Source: Collinsella aerofaciens
GTDB lineage: Bacteria > Actinomycetota > Coriobacteriia > Coriobacteriales > Coriobacteriaceae
Length of the DNA: 64,000 nucleotides
Direction of reading: 5' to 3'
NCBI RefSeq assembly: GCF_028209625.1
Contig: NZ_JAQLDU010000001.1
Location: 124,001 to 188,000, forward strand
Below the pieces are notes generated by a model, which ran no database searches, had not been told where the DNA came from, and saw only the letters and a program-made list of their open reading frames with translations. The translations under genes and the position numbers were made by a program. Within the stretch, counting starts at the first letter, position 1; the number at the start of each line of letters is the position of its first letter. Below are positions 1 to 9,223 of the stretch, in pieces.

Positions 1-45
1 GTGTCATTGAGGCGATCGCTCAGAGAATCAAACACTAGTCACTCC

Positions 46-963
46 TTAGTTGGACTCGCCCACCAGGGCGCGGCAGAAATCTTTGGCGTTAAACTCCTGC
101 AGGTCATCGACCTGCTCGCCCACGCCGATGCGCAGGATCGGGAGCTTGAGCTTCTCGGCCACGGCCATGGCGATACCGCCCTTAGCCGTGCCGTCGAGCT
201 TAGTCATGATAATACCGTCCAGACCCAGCGCCTCGTTAAACTCGAGCGCCTGGTTCAGGCCGTTCTGACCAGTGGCGGCATCGATCACGAGCACGACCGA
301 GACCGGCATGGGACCGGCGGCCAAATTGGCGGCGCGCTTACGGGTCACGTTGACCACCTTGGCGAGCTCGCGCATGAGCTCGGGGCTCGTGTGCAGACGA
401 CCGGCGGTATCGATGAGCACCAGGTCGCTGCCGCGCTTATCGGCCTCGTCGAGCACGTCATAGCACACGCTCGCCGGATCGGAGCCGCGGTCACGCTTGA
501 TAACCGGTACGCCGGCACGCTGGCCCCACACATCGAGCTGCTCGATGGCGGCGGCGCGGAAGGTATCGGCCGAACCGATCACCACGTTCTTGCCGCGGGC
601 GGCCATGGCGCTCGCAATCTTGCCGACCGTGGTGGTCTTACCGGCACCGTTGATGCCGACAAACAGCACGCAGCTCGGCGTGTCGGAAAACGGGTCGCGC
701 TCAACAGGCACAAAATGGCCCTCGAGCTGCTCGGCCAGGGCGCGGCGAAGCTGCGGGGCGGTCTTGAGGTTCTTCTTGGCTGCGGCGTCGCGCAGGTCAT
801 CGGAGACCTGAATGGCGACCTCGGCACCCATGTCACCCATGACGAGGGTATCCTCTAGGTCCTCCCAAAAATCCTCGTCGACCTCGCCGCCAAAGTAAAA
901 GACCTCGTTGAGGGCCTCGCGGCTGCGCTCAAGTCCGCGCGAGAGAGCATCGAAGAATCCCAT
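46..963 (-). CDS. ftsY: Signal recognition particle receptor FtsY
   Basis: 305 aa GTPase that docks the SRP-ribosome complex at the membrane for co-translational insertion of membrane proteins. The N-terminal helical part (about residues 1-75) is short, without the long acidic A domain of E. coli FtsY. The NG domain follows: P-loop GINGAGKTTT near residue 105, a DTFRAAAIEQL segment, DTAGR (G3) and TKLDGTAKGG (G4 region). The stop lies at 46-48. Its ATG overlaps the smc stop as TAATG, so the two are probably translationally coupled. Adjacent ftsY and smc is a common actinobacterial and firmicute arrangement. Positions 1-45 hold no gene I can support. Confidence 0.96.
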   Translation of the reverse strand: MGFFDALSRGLERSREALNEVFYFGGEVDEDFWEDLEDTLVMGDMGAEVAIQVSDDLRDAAAKKNLKTAPQLRRALAEQLEGHFVPVERDPFSDTPSCVLFVGINGAGKTTTVGKIASAMAARGKNVVIGSADTFRAAAIEQLDVWGQRAGVPVIKRDRGSDPASVCYDVLDEADKRGSDLVLIDTAGRLHTSPELMRELAKVVNVTRKRAANLAAGPMPVSVVLVIDAATGQNGLNQALEFNEALGLDGIIMTKLDGTAKGGIAMAVAEKLKLPILRIGVGEQVDDLQEFNAKDFCRALVGESN

Positions 964-3900
964 TATGCATTCACGACCTTTCCGGTTTCGCGATCGAGTT
1001 TTTGCGAGACGACGCGACTGACGCCGTCGGCTTGCATCGAGACGCCGTAGAGGACGTCAGCGTCCTCCATAGTACGGCGCTGATGCGAAATGACCAAGAG
1101 CTGCGTATCGGAACGCAGCACATCGAGGGCGCCGATGAGCTTGGACAGGTTGGCGTCATCAAGCGCCGCCTCGACCTCGTCCAGCACATAGAACGGCACC
1201 GTGCGCGTGCGGTACACGGCAAAGAGCAGGGCGAGCGCCGTCAGACTCTTCTCGCCGCCCGACATGAGCATCATCTTGGTGATGCGCTTGCCGCGCGGCT
1301 GCGCCACGACCTCGATGCCCGTCTCGGCCGGATGCTCGGGGTCGGTCATCTCCAGATGCGCCTGACCACCCGGGAACAGCATGGCGAAGATCTCGCGGAA
1401 GTTCGCATCGACCTTCTCAAAGGTCACCAGGAACGCCTTGCGCATCTTGCGATCAATGGCCACCGTGATCTTGGTGAGCGCCTTACGCGCGCTCTCCAGA
1501 TCGGTCAGCTGCTCCTCGATGTAGTCGGCGCGGCGCTTGAGCTGCTCGTACTCCTCCATGGCAACTTGGTTAACGGGACCAAGGTTGTTGATCTGGCGCA
1601 CAAGCTGGTTGAGCTCGCGCTCGGCGGCATCGCGGTCGGTGGGCGCAGGAAGCATGAGCGCTTCCTCGAGCACCGTGGTGCCATCGGCGGTAATGGCCTT
1701 GATGGCGGCCTCTACCTGCACCTCGAGCTTGCCACGCGCGACCTTAAACTCGTTTTGCGTGGCAGTGGCGGTATCGACCCGCTCCTTGGCACGGGCAACC
1801 TCTGCCTTGGCGTCCTCAATGGTCTTCTTGAGCGAAGCGGAGTCCGCCTCCTCCAGAGAGGCCTGGTCACGCAGGCGCGCCGCCCAATCCGACGCGCGTT
1901 CCAACAGGGCCGAATAGCGTTCGTGCATGGGGTCGACGCGCAGGCGCAGCAGCTCGAGTGAGCGCGAGGCCTGGCGTGTTCCGCGTATACGGCGGTCGAT
2001 GCCCTCCAGGCGATGCTCCAGATCGGGTACACGGCCCTTCAGAGAACGCAGACGTTCGCTTGTTTGGGCTAGACGAACCTTGGCGTCGGCGAGCTTGCCG
2101 GCAGCCTCGGAATCGTCACGGCGCACGCGGTCGAGCTCGTCGTTGGCCTCGGCAATCTGCAAGCCCAGGGCGCTTGCCTGAGCACGGGCCTCGTCACGCG
2201 AACGGGTGAGCTCGTCCACGCGCGGGCGCGCAGCGCGAACGGCCTCGGCGGCCTGCTCACGGCGCTTGGAAATACGCGCGCGCTCGACCTCGGCATTGTT
2301 GGCGCTTTGCTCCAAGCGCCCGATCTCGGAGAGCAGCGAGCGGCGCTCGCCCTCAAGACGGGCGATCTCGCCGGCGGCATCGCCCTCGGCGGCACGCGCC
2401 TCTTCGACGGCCGCATTGGCCTCGACGACCTGATCCGACACATGCTCAAACACAGCAGCCAGATCGGGCTCCAGGCCCTCCAGCTCGCGAATGCGACGCT
2501 TGCGCTCCAAAGCACCCGAAGCCTCGCCGGCGTCGAGCCCCACACGCACCAGGCCGCCGCAGGCGACGCGGGCGCCATCGGGGGTCACGTAAGTCACGCC
2601 GTCAACGACAGGCGCCGACAGCGCGGCAGCAAGATCGTCCACTACGTAATAACTGCCGAGCAGCGCCTCGACGACGGGACCGTAGCCCGCACGCACGGAC
2701 AGACGATCGACCAGGCGGGAACCGGCAGCGCCCTTAGCGGCAGCAGAGGCGCTCACACCGCGCGCGACCAGCAGCGCCTCGCCCGAGGCCTTCTTCTGGT
2801 CCAGAGCGGCACGACCGGCACGCTCAAGCGCGGACGCATCGTCGAACAGCAGCGCATCGATATCGCCGGCGAGCAATTGCTCAACCAGGCCCTCAAGCTC
2901 ACGCGGGGCCTCGAGCACGTCGCCCAAACGGCCTGAGACATCATCGCCCAGTGCGCCCATCAGACGGCTCACCAGCGGCGAGCTGTCTGCCATGCGGGCA
3001 TCAAGCTTCTTTTGGCTGGCAAGCTCCGAGCGCACCTCGGACAGCTTGTTGCGCGCCTCACTCTCACGATTACGCAAGTCCTTCAGGGCTGCACGGGCGA
3101 CCTCGGTGGCCTCACGCGCATCGGCCTGGGCCTGGCGCGCTTCCTCAAGAGCACCCTCAAGCTCCTCTGCGCGGTCGCGACGGCTCTCGAGCGAGGCCGT
3201 GACCTCCTCGAGCTGCTCGTCGATCTGCTCCAGGCGTGAGGCGTACATGTTGTCCTCGACCTCGGCGTTGCTCAGCGAGTCCTTCACCTTGGCGAGTTCG
3301 AGCGCCGCGTTATCGGCCACACGCTGCACATCGCGTTGCTCACGCGTAAGCTGCGAAATCTGATTGTCGAGCGCCACGCGCCGCTCGTGGAGCTCAGCGG
3401 CGGCAGGACCAGCGGCGTCAACGTCCTCCTGGGCCTGCATGTGCGCGCCGGTCACTTCCTCAAGCTGCGCACGTGCATCCTCGAGCTCCTCGACAACGCG
3501 ACGACGCTGATGCTCGGAGCTCGAGATCTGACCGCGCATGTCGGACAGGCGCGACACCATATTGTGGCCCTTTTCCTCGAGCAGGCGCATATCGGAGTTA
3601 ATGCGACCGACCACGTCTTGCATATGGCGGCGCTGCTCGCCCAGATCGCCCACAAACAGGCCCTTTTCCTCGAGCATGACCTGGAGCTTCTCGAGCTCGC
3701 GTTCCTTTTCGCCCAAGCGGTACTGCGCAAGCTCAAGCTCGGCAGCGCCCTCCTTGGAGCGGCTCTCCAAGTCGTTCCACTGCGACTGCAGCGAACGAAG
3801 CTCGTCGACGGCCAGCATCTGCGTAAGTTCGTTCGCGCGCGAGGACAGCTCTTTGTACTTGCGCGCGCGATCGACCTGACGCTCCAGCGGCCGCAGCTGA

Positions 3901-4499
3901 CGGACGATTTCCTTATTGATGTCGCGGGCACGGGTCAAGTGCTCGTCCATCGATTTAATCTTTTTGAGCGCACGCTCCTTGCGGCGTTTGTGCTTGGAGA
4001 TGCCGGCGGCCTCCTCGATGAGGGCACGGCGCTCCTCGGGGCGGCTCTGCAAAATGGCGTCGAGCTTGCCCTGGCTGATGATGGAATGCGTATCCTTGCC
4101 CAAGCCCGAATCGTGCAGGATGTCCTGAATGTCCATCAGGCGGCAGGGGCTCGAGTTGATGAGGTACTCGCTTTCGCCCGAGCGATACATACGACGGGTG
4201 ATGGCGACCTCGTCAAAGTCGACGGGCAGCATATGGTCCGAGTTATCGAGCACCAGCGTGACCTCGGCGACACCCACCGGCTTGCGCGCTGACGAGCCCG
4301 AGAAGATGACATCCTCCATGGCCTGGCCGCGCAGCTGCTTGGCGCTCTGCTCGCCCAGGACCCACAGAATCGAGTCAGAGATGTTCGATTTTCCCGAGCC
4401 GTTGGGACCGACGATGACGGTCAGGCCCGGCTCAAACGTCATATGGGCGCGGTCGGCAAACGACTTGAACCCTTTGAGCGTGAGGGACTTGAGATACAC
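963..4499 (-). CDS. smc: Chromosome segregation ATPase Smc
   Basis: 1178 aa, full length for bacterial SMC. The N-terminal half of the ABC-type head carries Walker A GPNGSGKSN near residue 32. Two long Glu/Arg/Ala-rich coiled-coil arms follow, interrupted near residues 510-670 by the hinge (the GYGPVVEALLG segment is recognisable). The C-terminal head carries the signature MSGGEKSLTALAL and Walker B FYVLDEVEAALDD. Smc forms the ring-shaped condensin that compacts and segregates the chromosome; the ScpA/ScpB partners are not in this window. It starts 10 bp after the rnc stop and ends overlapping the ftsY start, so it sits in the rnc-smc-ftsY unit. Confidence 0.97.
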   Translation of the reverse strand: MYLKSLTLKGFKSFADRAHMTFEPGLTVIVGPNGSGKSNISDSILWVLGEQSAKQLRGQAMEDVIFSGSSARKPVGVAEVTLVLDNSDHMLPVDFDEVAITRRMYRSGESEYLINSSPCRLMDIQDILHDSGLGKDTHSIISQGKLDAILQSRPEERRALIEEAAGISKHKRRKERALKKIKSMDEHLTRARDINKEIVRQLRPLERQVDRARKYKELSSRANELTQMLAVDELRSLQSQWNDLESRSKEGAAELELAQYRLGEKERELEKLQVMLEEKGLFVGDLGEQRRHMQDVVGRINSDMRLLEEKGHNMVSRLSDMRGQISSSEHQRRRVVEELEDARAQLEEVTGAHMQAQEDVDAAGPAAAELHERRVALDNQISQLTREQRDVQRVADNAALELAKVKDSLSNAEVEDNMYASRLEQIDEQLEEVTASLESRRDRAEELEGALEEARQAQADAREATEVARAALKDLRNRESEARNKLSEVRSELASQKKLDARMADSSPLVSRLMGALGDDVSGRLGDVLEAPRELEGLVEQLLAGDIDALLFDDASALERAGRAALDQKKASGEALLVARGVSASAAAKGAAGSRLVDRLSVRAGYGPVVEALLGSYYVVDDLAAALSAPVVDGVTYVTPDGARVACGGLVRVGLDAGEASGALERKRRIRELEGLEPDLAAVFEHVSDQVVEANAAVEEARAAEGDAAGEIARLEGERRSLLSEIGRLEQSANNAEVERARISKRREQAAEAVRAARPRVDELTRSRDEARAQASALGLQIAEANDELDRVRRDDSEAAGKLADAKVRLAQTSERLRSLKGRVPDLEHRLEGIDRRIRGTRQASRSLELLRLRVDPMHERYSALLERASDWAARLRDQASLEEADSASLKKTIEDAKAEVARAKERVDTATATQNEFKVARGKLEVQVEAAIKAITADGTTVLEEALMLPAPTDRDAAERELNQLVRQINNLGPVNQVAMEEYEQLKRRADYIEEQLTDLESARKALTKITVAIDRKMRKAFLVTFEKVDANFREIFAMLFPGGQAHLEMTDPEHPAETGIEVVAQPRGKRITKMMLMSGGEKSLTALALLFAVYRTRTVPFYVLDEVEAALDDANLSKLIGALDVLRSDTQLLVISHQRRTMEDADVLYGVSMQADGVSRVVSQKLDRETGKVVNA

Positions 4500-4509
4500 G
4501 GCTCCTCGC

Positions 4510-5235
4510 TTAAACAGGCTTCTTGTTGAGAATCACGCCATTGGTGGTGTAGCCCATGCGGTCGAGTGCCTCGAGCGCCGCGGCCCCCTCGGCTTCCTTC
4601 TTTGAGGAGCCGGAGCCGCGACCCTGGCGAATACCATCGATCAACACCACGGCGGTAAAGGTGGGCGCATGCGCAGGGCCCTCGGAGCCGACCAGCTTGT
4701 ACGCGGGAGGCTCGTGGCCGTCGGCCTGCACGCACTCCTGCAAATACGACTTGGGGTTCGCAGGGTGCTCGGCACGCTCGGATGCCAAATGTGGCTTAAG
4801 CGTACGGTGGATAAACTCCGCCGCGGCATCCCAGCCGGCGTCCAGATACAGCGCGCCCACGAGCGACTCGTAGACGTTCTCGAGCGCCGAGTGCAGGCCG
4901 CGCGCGCCGGTACCGGTCTCGGAGGCACCAAAGATGATGATGTCATCGATACCCAGCTCGTGCGACACCTCGGACAGCGTGGCGCCCGAGACAAGGGACA
5001 CCTTCAGGCGTGTGAGCTTGCCCTCGTCAAACTCCGGATAGGACACAAACAGGGAGCGTGCGACCACGGCGCCCAAAATGGAATCACCCAAGAACTCAAG
5101 GCGCTCGTAGCTTGCCGAGACTGGCTGGCCTTCGACGGCCGAAGGATGCGTAAGGGCCGCGCGCAGCAGCACCTTGTCATTGAACTCGTGGCCCAGAATC
5201 TCCTGGGCGCGCGTAAGTCGTTCGGATAAAGCCAA
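4510..5235 (-). CDS. rnc: Ribonuclease III
   Basis: 241 aa double-strand-specific endoribonuclease that processes rRNA precursors and structured RNAs. The N-terminal RNase III domain contains the signature ERLEFLGDSILG (metal-binding Glu/Asp, residues about 44-55) and the second catalytic block ENVYESLVGALYLD. A C-terminal dsRNA-binding domain starts near residue 162 (PKSYLQE) and ends with a GxGxSKKEAE segment. The length matches the family. It lies 3 bp downstream of acpP and 10 bp upstream of smc. The order acpP-rnc-smc-ftsY is widely conserved. Confidence 0.96.
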   Translation of the reverse strand: MALSERLTRAQEILGHEFNDKVLLRAALTHPSAVEGQPVSASYERLEFLGDSILGAVVARSLFVSYPEFDEGKLTRLKVSLVSGATLSEVSHELGIDDIIIFGASETGTGARGLHSALENVYESLVGALYLDAGWDAAAEFIHRTLKPHLASERAEHPANPKSYLQECVQADGHEPPAYKLVGSEGPAHAPTFTAVVLIDGIRQGRGSGSSKKEAEGAAALEALDRMGYTTNGVILNKKPV

Positions 5236-5238
5236 GAC

Positions 5239-5481
5239 CTAAGCCTCCCTGGCGTTTTCGATCGCGTCGACGGCGTCGGCGACAGAGTTGAGCGAGAGCA
5301 GGGTCTCGTCATCGATCTCGAGATTGAACTCGTCCTCGATAGCCGTAACCAGTTGCAGGCGCTCGAGCGAGTTGGCATCGAGGTCGTCAAAGGTGGTCTC
5401 ATCGCTAATTTCGGCAACATCGACGCCCAGAACGTCAGCAGCGACCTCGGCGATCTTGTCGAAGATTTCGGAGCGGTCCAT
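5239..5481 (-). CDS. acpP: Acyl carrier protein
   Basis: 80 aa, acidic, four-helix ACP. It carries growing acyl chains in type II fatty acid synthesis on a phosphopantetheine arm. The attachment serine is in DDLDANSLERLQLV (Ser38), where the more usual DSL triplet reads NSL. The start was chosen at the ATG at 5481 because GAGAGG lies 6 nt upstream; a longer upstream reading frame has no support. It lies downstream of plsX and upstream of rnc, consistent with lipid synthesis genes clustered next to rnc-smc-ftsY. Confidence 0.93.
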   Translation of the reverse strand: MDRSEIFDKIAEVAADVLGVDVAEISDETTFDDLDANSLERLQLVTAIEDEFNLEIDDETLLSLNSVADAVDAIENAREA

Positions 5482-5518
5482 AGCGCTTCCTCTCATAGTG
5501 CATGAATACCAAAAGAAT

Positions 5519-5538
5519 GGTACCGCCCGGGCGGTACC
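5519..5538. promoter_or_regulatory. Perfect 20-bp palindrome in the plsX-acpP gap
   Basis: GGTACCGCCCGGGCGGTACC is a perfect dyad in the 124-bp gap between plsX and acpP. On the minus strand it is followed by ATTCTTTT, so the transcript could form a short GC-rich stem before a weak U-tract, an attenuator-like arrangement. It could equally be an operator for a dimeric regulator of phospholipid or fatty acid genes. The sequence alone does not decide. Confidence 0.5.
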
Positions 5539-5605
5539 AAGACACGGTTCTGATTCTACCCCACGAAGCAGGCCGCGAGGCACATAACAGCGCTCTAACT
5601 CGCTC

Positions 5606-6625
5606 TTACAAAACGATGCCGTCCATGGAGTTGGCGACGTTCTCGACCAGCCCTGCGCGCACGGCTTCGGCCGCCGCGAGCGTACCGTTTTTAACAGCCT
5701 CGACCGAGGTGGCGCCATGGCCGATCAGGACCACGCCACGCAGGCCCAAAAGAATCGCGCCGCCCTTGGCATCACCAGAGAGCTTGGCCTTAATCCCGCG
5801 CATCTGCTTTTTAATGAGCAGCGCGGCGATCTTGGTGCCGAGCGAGGCCATAAAGGCGCCCTTGAGTTCCTGCAGCAAGAACTTGGCAGCACCCTCGGTG
5901 GCCTTGAGCGCAATATTGCCCGACATGCCATCGGCAACGACGACATCGAAGTTACCGGAGGTGATGTCCGTTCCCTCGCAGTTACCCACAAAGCCGGGAA
6001 CGGCGGCTTTCATGGCCGGGAAGCAGGCCTTGGTAAAGTTGGAGCCCTTCTCGTCCTCGGTGCCATTGGCAAGCAAGCCCACGCGAGGATGCTCGATGCC
6101 CAGGACAACGCGGGCATAGGCGCTGCCCATCTGGGCAAAACGCACCATGTCGTCCACCTCGACATCGGGGTTGGCGCCCATGTCGCACAGCACCGTCAGG
6201 CCGCCGGCACGATTGGGCAGCGCATTGGTCAAACAGGGGCGCACCGGCTGCTTCTTGCCTTCGGCCATATATCTAAACGGTGTGACGTAGGCGGTCGCGG
6301 CAGCGGTCATGGCGCCGGTGGAGCCGGCGGAGAAAAACGCGTCCGCGTTGCCCTTTTTGATGGCGCGGCAGGCAAGCACGATCGAGGACTTGCGCTTGGT
6401 CATCACGGCGCGAATGGGATCGTCATCCATGGCGATAATGTCAGGGGCTTCCAGAGCCTCCACACGTGCATGGGCCGCGGCAAAGGGATTGACGATTTCG
6501 GCGGGACCGACTGCCAGGACCTCGATATCGGGATCGGCGGCAAGCGCAGCCTCGATACCATCGAGAACAACCTGAGGTTTCTCGTCTCCGCCCACAACGT
6601 CTACACAAACGCGAACGTTACTCAT
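5606..6625 (-). CDS. plsX: Phosphate acyltransferase PlsX
   Basis: 339 aa. PlsX converts acyl-ACP to acyl-phosphate, the acyl donor for PlsY in phosphatidic acid synthesis; it is a peripheral membrane protein. The N-terminus VRVCVDVVGGDEKP resembles the family DAMGGD segment, although the usual Ala-Met is replaced by Val-Val. Family segments SAGSTGAMTAAAT, VLCDMGANPDVE and ADGMSGNIALKATEG are present. The start at 6625 was preferred over the ATG 6 nt upstream because AAGGAG lies 7 nt before it. It sits between rpmF and acpP, matching the usual rpmF-plsX-acpP order. Confidence 0.93.
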   Translation of the reverse strand: MSNVRVCVDVVGGDEKPQVVLDGIEAALAADPDIEVLAVGPAEIVNPFAAAHARVEALEAPDIIAMDDDPIRAVMTKRKSSIVLACRAIKKGNADAFFSAGSTGAMTAAATAYVTPFRYMAEGKKQPVRPCLTNALPNRAGGLTVLCDMGANPDVEVDDMVRFAQMGSAYARVVLGIEHPRVGLLANGTEDEKGSNFTKACFPAMKAAVPGFVGNCEGTDITSGNFDVVVADGMSGNIALKATEGAAKFLLQELKGAFMASLGTKIAALLIKKQMRGIKAKLSGDAKGGAILLGLRGVVLIGHGATSVEAVKNGTLAAAEAVRAGLVENVANSMDGIVL

Positions 6626-6712
6626 ATACATACTCCTTATACAAAAATGGCCGACTCATTGAGCCGGCCATTGTGGTTCCATTTGGAACGGCATCGCATC
6701 CAGAGTATACCG

Positions 6713-6892
6713 TTACTCGGTAACGATAACCTCGCGGTCCTTGTAGAAACCGCAGCTGGGGCACACGTGGTGCGGAAGCTTGACAGCGCCGCAACGGGGG
6801 CACGTGGACTGAGCCGCAGCCGAGATCTTCATGTTGGCGGAACGACGGGTGTGAGTGCGGATACGACCCTGCTTTTGTTTAGGTACGGGCAT
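6713..6892 (-). CDS. rpmF: Ribosomal protein bL32
   Basis: 59 aa, reading MPVPKQKQGRIRTHTRRS at the N-terminus, typical of bL32. The zinc-ribbon cysteines are in CPRCGAVKLPHHVCPSCG (CXXC-X9-CXXC), so this is the zinc-binding (C+) form of the protein. It is a structural component of the 50S subunit near the peptidyl transferase region. The gene is shorter than a typical ORF cutoff but unambiguous. It lies between the DUF177 gene and plsX, as in many bacteria, with a GGTCACT stretch rather than a strong ribosome binding site. Confidence 0.95.
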   Translation of the reverse strand: MPVPKQKQGRIRTHTRRSANMKISAAAQSTCPRCGAVKLPHHVCPSCGFYKDREVIVTE

Positions 6893-6956
6893 AGTGACCT
6901 TCCTTATGAACTATCCAGTGTGGCGATTACGCGCAAGTAGCGATACTACCACAGTT

Positions 6957-7511
6957 TTACTCATCGAGCTTGAGATTCTTCAATGCTGCAAATGGATTTT
7001 CCGTGGCAGCGGCCCATTCTGCCTCTGCCTGGGCGGCGCAATCGCATTGCTCGACGTTGAGATTGCAACCGCAAGTGGGACACAGACCGCGGCAATCGGG
7101 CTTGCAGAGCACCACAAACGGCGTGTCCATAACGACCGCGTCATTGATGGGCTCACCCAGATCGACTATGCGGTCCTCACCCAGGAGCTCGTAGCCGTCC
7201 TCGTAGGCCTCGGGATCCTCAGGCTCCTCAAAGAGGTAGAACTCCTCGATCTCGCCGGCGATATCAAACGAGGCGGGCTCCAAGCAACGGTCGCACTCGC
7301 CGGTGGCGTGCGCGCGGACCATGCCCGTGAGCAAGACACCGGTACCGGCATTGGTAAAGACAACGTCGTAGTCGATGCCGTCCTGTAGCTGGTACTCCTT
7401 CTCGCCCACCATGTAGGTGGCGACGTCGACCTTACCGGTCAGCGGATACGAATCACCAGGAAACTCGAGCTGCTCGGAAAGATCGACGGTAACGCTCGGG
7501 AACTCAGCCAT
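6957..7511 (-). CDS. DUF177 (YceD-like) protein
   Basis: 184 aa. The YceD/DUF177 family is encoded upstream of rpmF across bacteria and is linked to 23S rRNA or large-subunit biogenesis; its biochemical role is not settled. The sequence shows the family's Cys-rich segments: GECDRCLEPA near residue 75 and CKPDCRGLCPTCGCNLN near residue 140, a probable zinc site. The start at 7511 was chosen because ATG overlaps the preceding gene's stop as TAATG. A longer frame upstream lies inside that gene. It is probably coupled to the SepIVA-like gene. Confidence 0.88.
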   Translation of the reverse strand: MAEFPSVTVDLSEQLEFPGDSYPLTGKVDVATYMVGEKEYQLQDGIDYDVVFTNAGTGVLLTGMVRAHATGECDRCLEPASFDIAGEIEEFYLFEEPEDPEAYEDGYELLGEDRIVDLGEPINDAVVMDTPFVVLCKPDCRGLCPTCGCNLNVEQCDCAAQAEAEWAAATENPFAALKNLKLDE

Positions 7512-8008
7512 TACCACTGACCATTCTGTTGGGCGGCACCCTCGTTGAGCTGCTGACGGCAACGGGTAACGGTGCCGGTCAGGCTCTTGAGGTTCTCCTC
7601 CAGGTGCGTAAAGACCTGCTCTGCGTAGTCCTCGGCAGCATAACGCGTCTCGCGCTCGTACTGCTGGGCACGATCACGGATGTCGTCGGCCTGCTGCTGC
7701 GCTAAGCGGACGATCTCCTGCTCACCGGCAATGGTGAGGGCCTGCTGCTGAGCGTCGGCGATGATGGAATCGGCCTGAGCGGCGGCGGAAGCCATAAGCT
7801 CCTCGCGCTCCTTAAGGATACGGCGGGACTTCTGCCACTCCTCGGGATAGCTCATGCGGATCTCGTCGAGGATGTTGAAGAACACGTCGGCGTCGATGAC
7901 CTTGAACTGAGCGTTCTTGCCGAAAGGCGGCTTGGCTTCCTCGATCAGCCCTTCGAGCTCATCGACCAAGCTGACGATCCTATCGCCAGGAAAATTCTCG
8001 CCCGGCAT
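7511..8008 (-). CDS. SepIVA-like (DivIVA-related) coiled-coil protein
   Basis: 165 aa, rich in Ala, Gln, Glu and Arg. An N-terminal segment (residues 10-60) is followed by a long predicted coiled coil (about 65-150) with repeated QQA/AQQ patterns and no membrane segment. The position directly upstream of DUF177-rpmF and near rnc, smc and ftsY matches the place of SepIVA in mycobacteria, a DivIVA-type septation protein. Identity is by synteny and composition, not by a recognised catalytic motif. The start at 8008 follows AAAGGAG by 6 nt. Its stop overlaps the DUF177 start. Confidence 0.65.
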   Translation of the reverse strand: MPGENFPGDRIVSLVDELEGLIEEAKPPFGKNAQFKVIDADVFFNILDEIRMSYPEEWQKSRRILKEREELMASAAAQADSIIADAQQQALTIAGEQEIVRLAQQQADDIRDRAQQYERETRYAAEDYAEQVFTHLEENLKSLTGTVTRCRQQLNEGAAQQNGQW

Positions 8009-8076
8009 CCGGTCTCCTTTCATAGGTAACATATCATCGTGCTAGTTTACCACATGCCACCAGGCAATAAAAAACG

Positions 8077-8574
8077 TCACGAAAAGCGATGTCTGAGCGC
8101 TTCGACCACGTTGGGCGGAACAAACGTCGATACGTCGCTCCCAAGCGACGCAATCTGGCGTACCACCGAGCTCGAGATGTAACCGTACTGCGGAGCACTC
8201 ATGACAAAGATGGACTCCAGCTCGTTATCCAAGCGATAGTTGAGGTCGGCCTGCTGCAGCTCATACTCAAAGTCGGTCATGGCGCGCAGACCCTTGACCA
8301 CGGCCCCCGCCCCCTGCTCGCGAGCGAAGTCGACCAAGAGGCCGGTAAAGGGCAGGACCTCGACGCCGTCGATATCACCGAGCGCCTCGCGAGCCAGCGC
8401 CACGCGCTCATCGAGCATAAACGTGGTGCCCACGCCGTTTTTACCCTGCGACTCGGCAACAGCGACGATCACGCTGGGAAAGATGCGACGGGCGCGGCGG
8501 ATCACATCGATATGGCCAAACGTGATGGGATCGAAGGTGCCCGGGACGATCACGCGGTAGATGGTGTCATTCAT
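8077..8574 (-). CDS. coaD: Phosphopantetheine adenylyltransferase
   Basis: 165 aa hexameric enzyme of coenzyme A synthesis (4'-phosphopantetheine + ATP to dephospho-CoA). Recognised by the nucleotidyltransferase motif PGTFDPITFGHID near the N-terminus (the TxGH site reads TFGH), the KGLRAMTDFEYE segment and YGYISSSVVRQIASLG near the C-terminus (ISSSxVR). The length is typical. The start overlaps the rsmD end by 8 bp, with an AGGAG inside rsmD. The rsmD-coaD pair is a common arrangement. Confidence 0.96.
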   Translation of the reverse strand: MNDTIYRVIVPGTFDPITFGHIDVIRRARRIFPSVIVAVAESQGKNGVGTTFMLDERVALAREALGDIDGVEVLPFTGLLVDFAREQGAGAVVKGLRAMTDFEYELQQADLNYRLDNELESIFVMSAPQYGYISSSVVRQIASLGSDVSTFVPPNVVEALRHRFS

Positions 8575-9223
8575 GGGCGTTCTCCTGAACCGTCATGGCA
8601 TCGTTGTTGTGAGCATCGGTGCCGGTGCAATCTTCCTCACCATCGTCATCGCCGACCCAACGAAGCAGGTCGACCGAGGTAATGCCGTAGCGCTTCTCGC
8701 GCACGATCTCAAAGCCTGCCGGATGCGCGCCCGCATCGGCGGCGGCATGCTCAAACAGGGCATAAGCGCCAGGTGCAAGCAGACCCTGCTGAGCCAGGTT
8801 CTGCAGCAGTATCTCGACCGGCTCGGCACCAAAAGCATAGGGCGGGTCGAGCAGGACCAGATCAAAGGGGCCGCCCGGCACACGACCGCGCGAGGCGCTC
8901 GCCAGCATGTCGCCCGTTACCACGCGCCAACGCGCACGGTCACGGCAGAGCGACTCGATATTCTTGGTAATGAGCCGCGCGGCATTCCGTTCGATCTCGA
9001 ACGTCGTGAGCGAGCGGGCACCACGTGAGAGCATCTCTAACCCTAAGGCGCCGGAACCGCCAAAGGCGTCCAGCACGCGGACCTCGTCCAGATCGAAGTC
9101 AAATGCCGACATGACCATAGATGCGCATGCCTCGCGCACACGATCGGTCGTGGGGCGGGTGACATCGCGACCACGGGGCTCCTCGATCTTACGACCGCGC
9201 CATTCGCCGCCGATGATTCTCAT
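8567..9223 (-). CDS. rsmD: 16S rRNA (guanine966-N2)-methyltransferase RsmD
   Basis: 218 aa SAM-dependent methyltransferase for 16S rRNA. It opens with MRIIGGEWRGRKI, a family hallmark. The SAM-binding motif VLDAFGGSGALGLEMLSRGA is near residue 50 and the catalytic DPPYAFG motif near residue 125. About 30 acidic residues at the C-terminus extend past the usual end. Its ATG overlaps the recG stop (ATGA), and its end overlaps coaD, so the three genes are probably co-translated. Confidence 0.94.
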   Translation of the reverse strand: MRIIGGEWRGRKIEEPRGRDVTRPTTDRVREACASMVMSAFDFDLDEVRVLDAFGGSGALGLEMLSRGARSLTTFEIERNAARLITKNIESLCRDRARWRVVTGDMLASASRGRVPGGPFDLVLLDPPYAFGAEPVEILLQNLAQQGLLAPGAYALFEHAAADAGAHPAGFEIVREKRYGITSVDLLRWVGDDDGEEDCTGTDAHNNDAMTVQENAHE

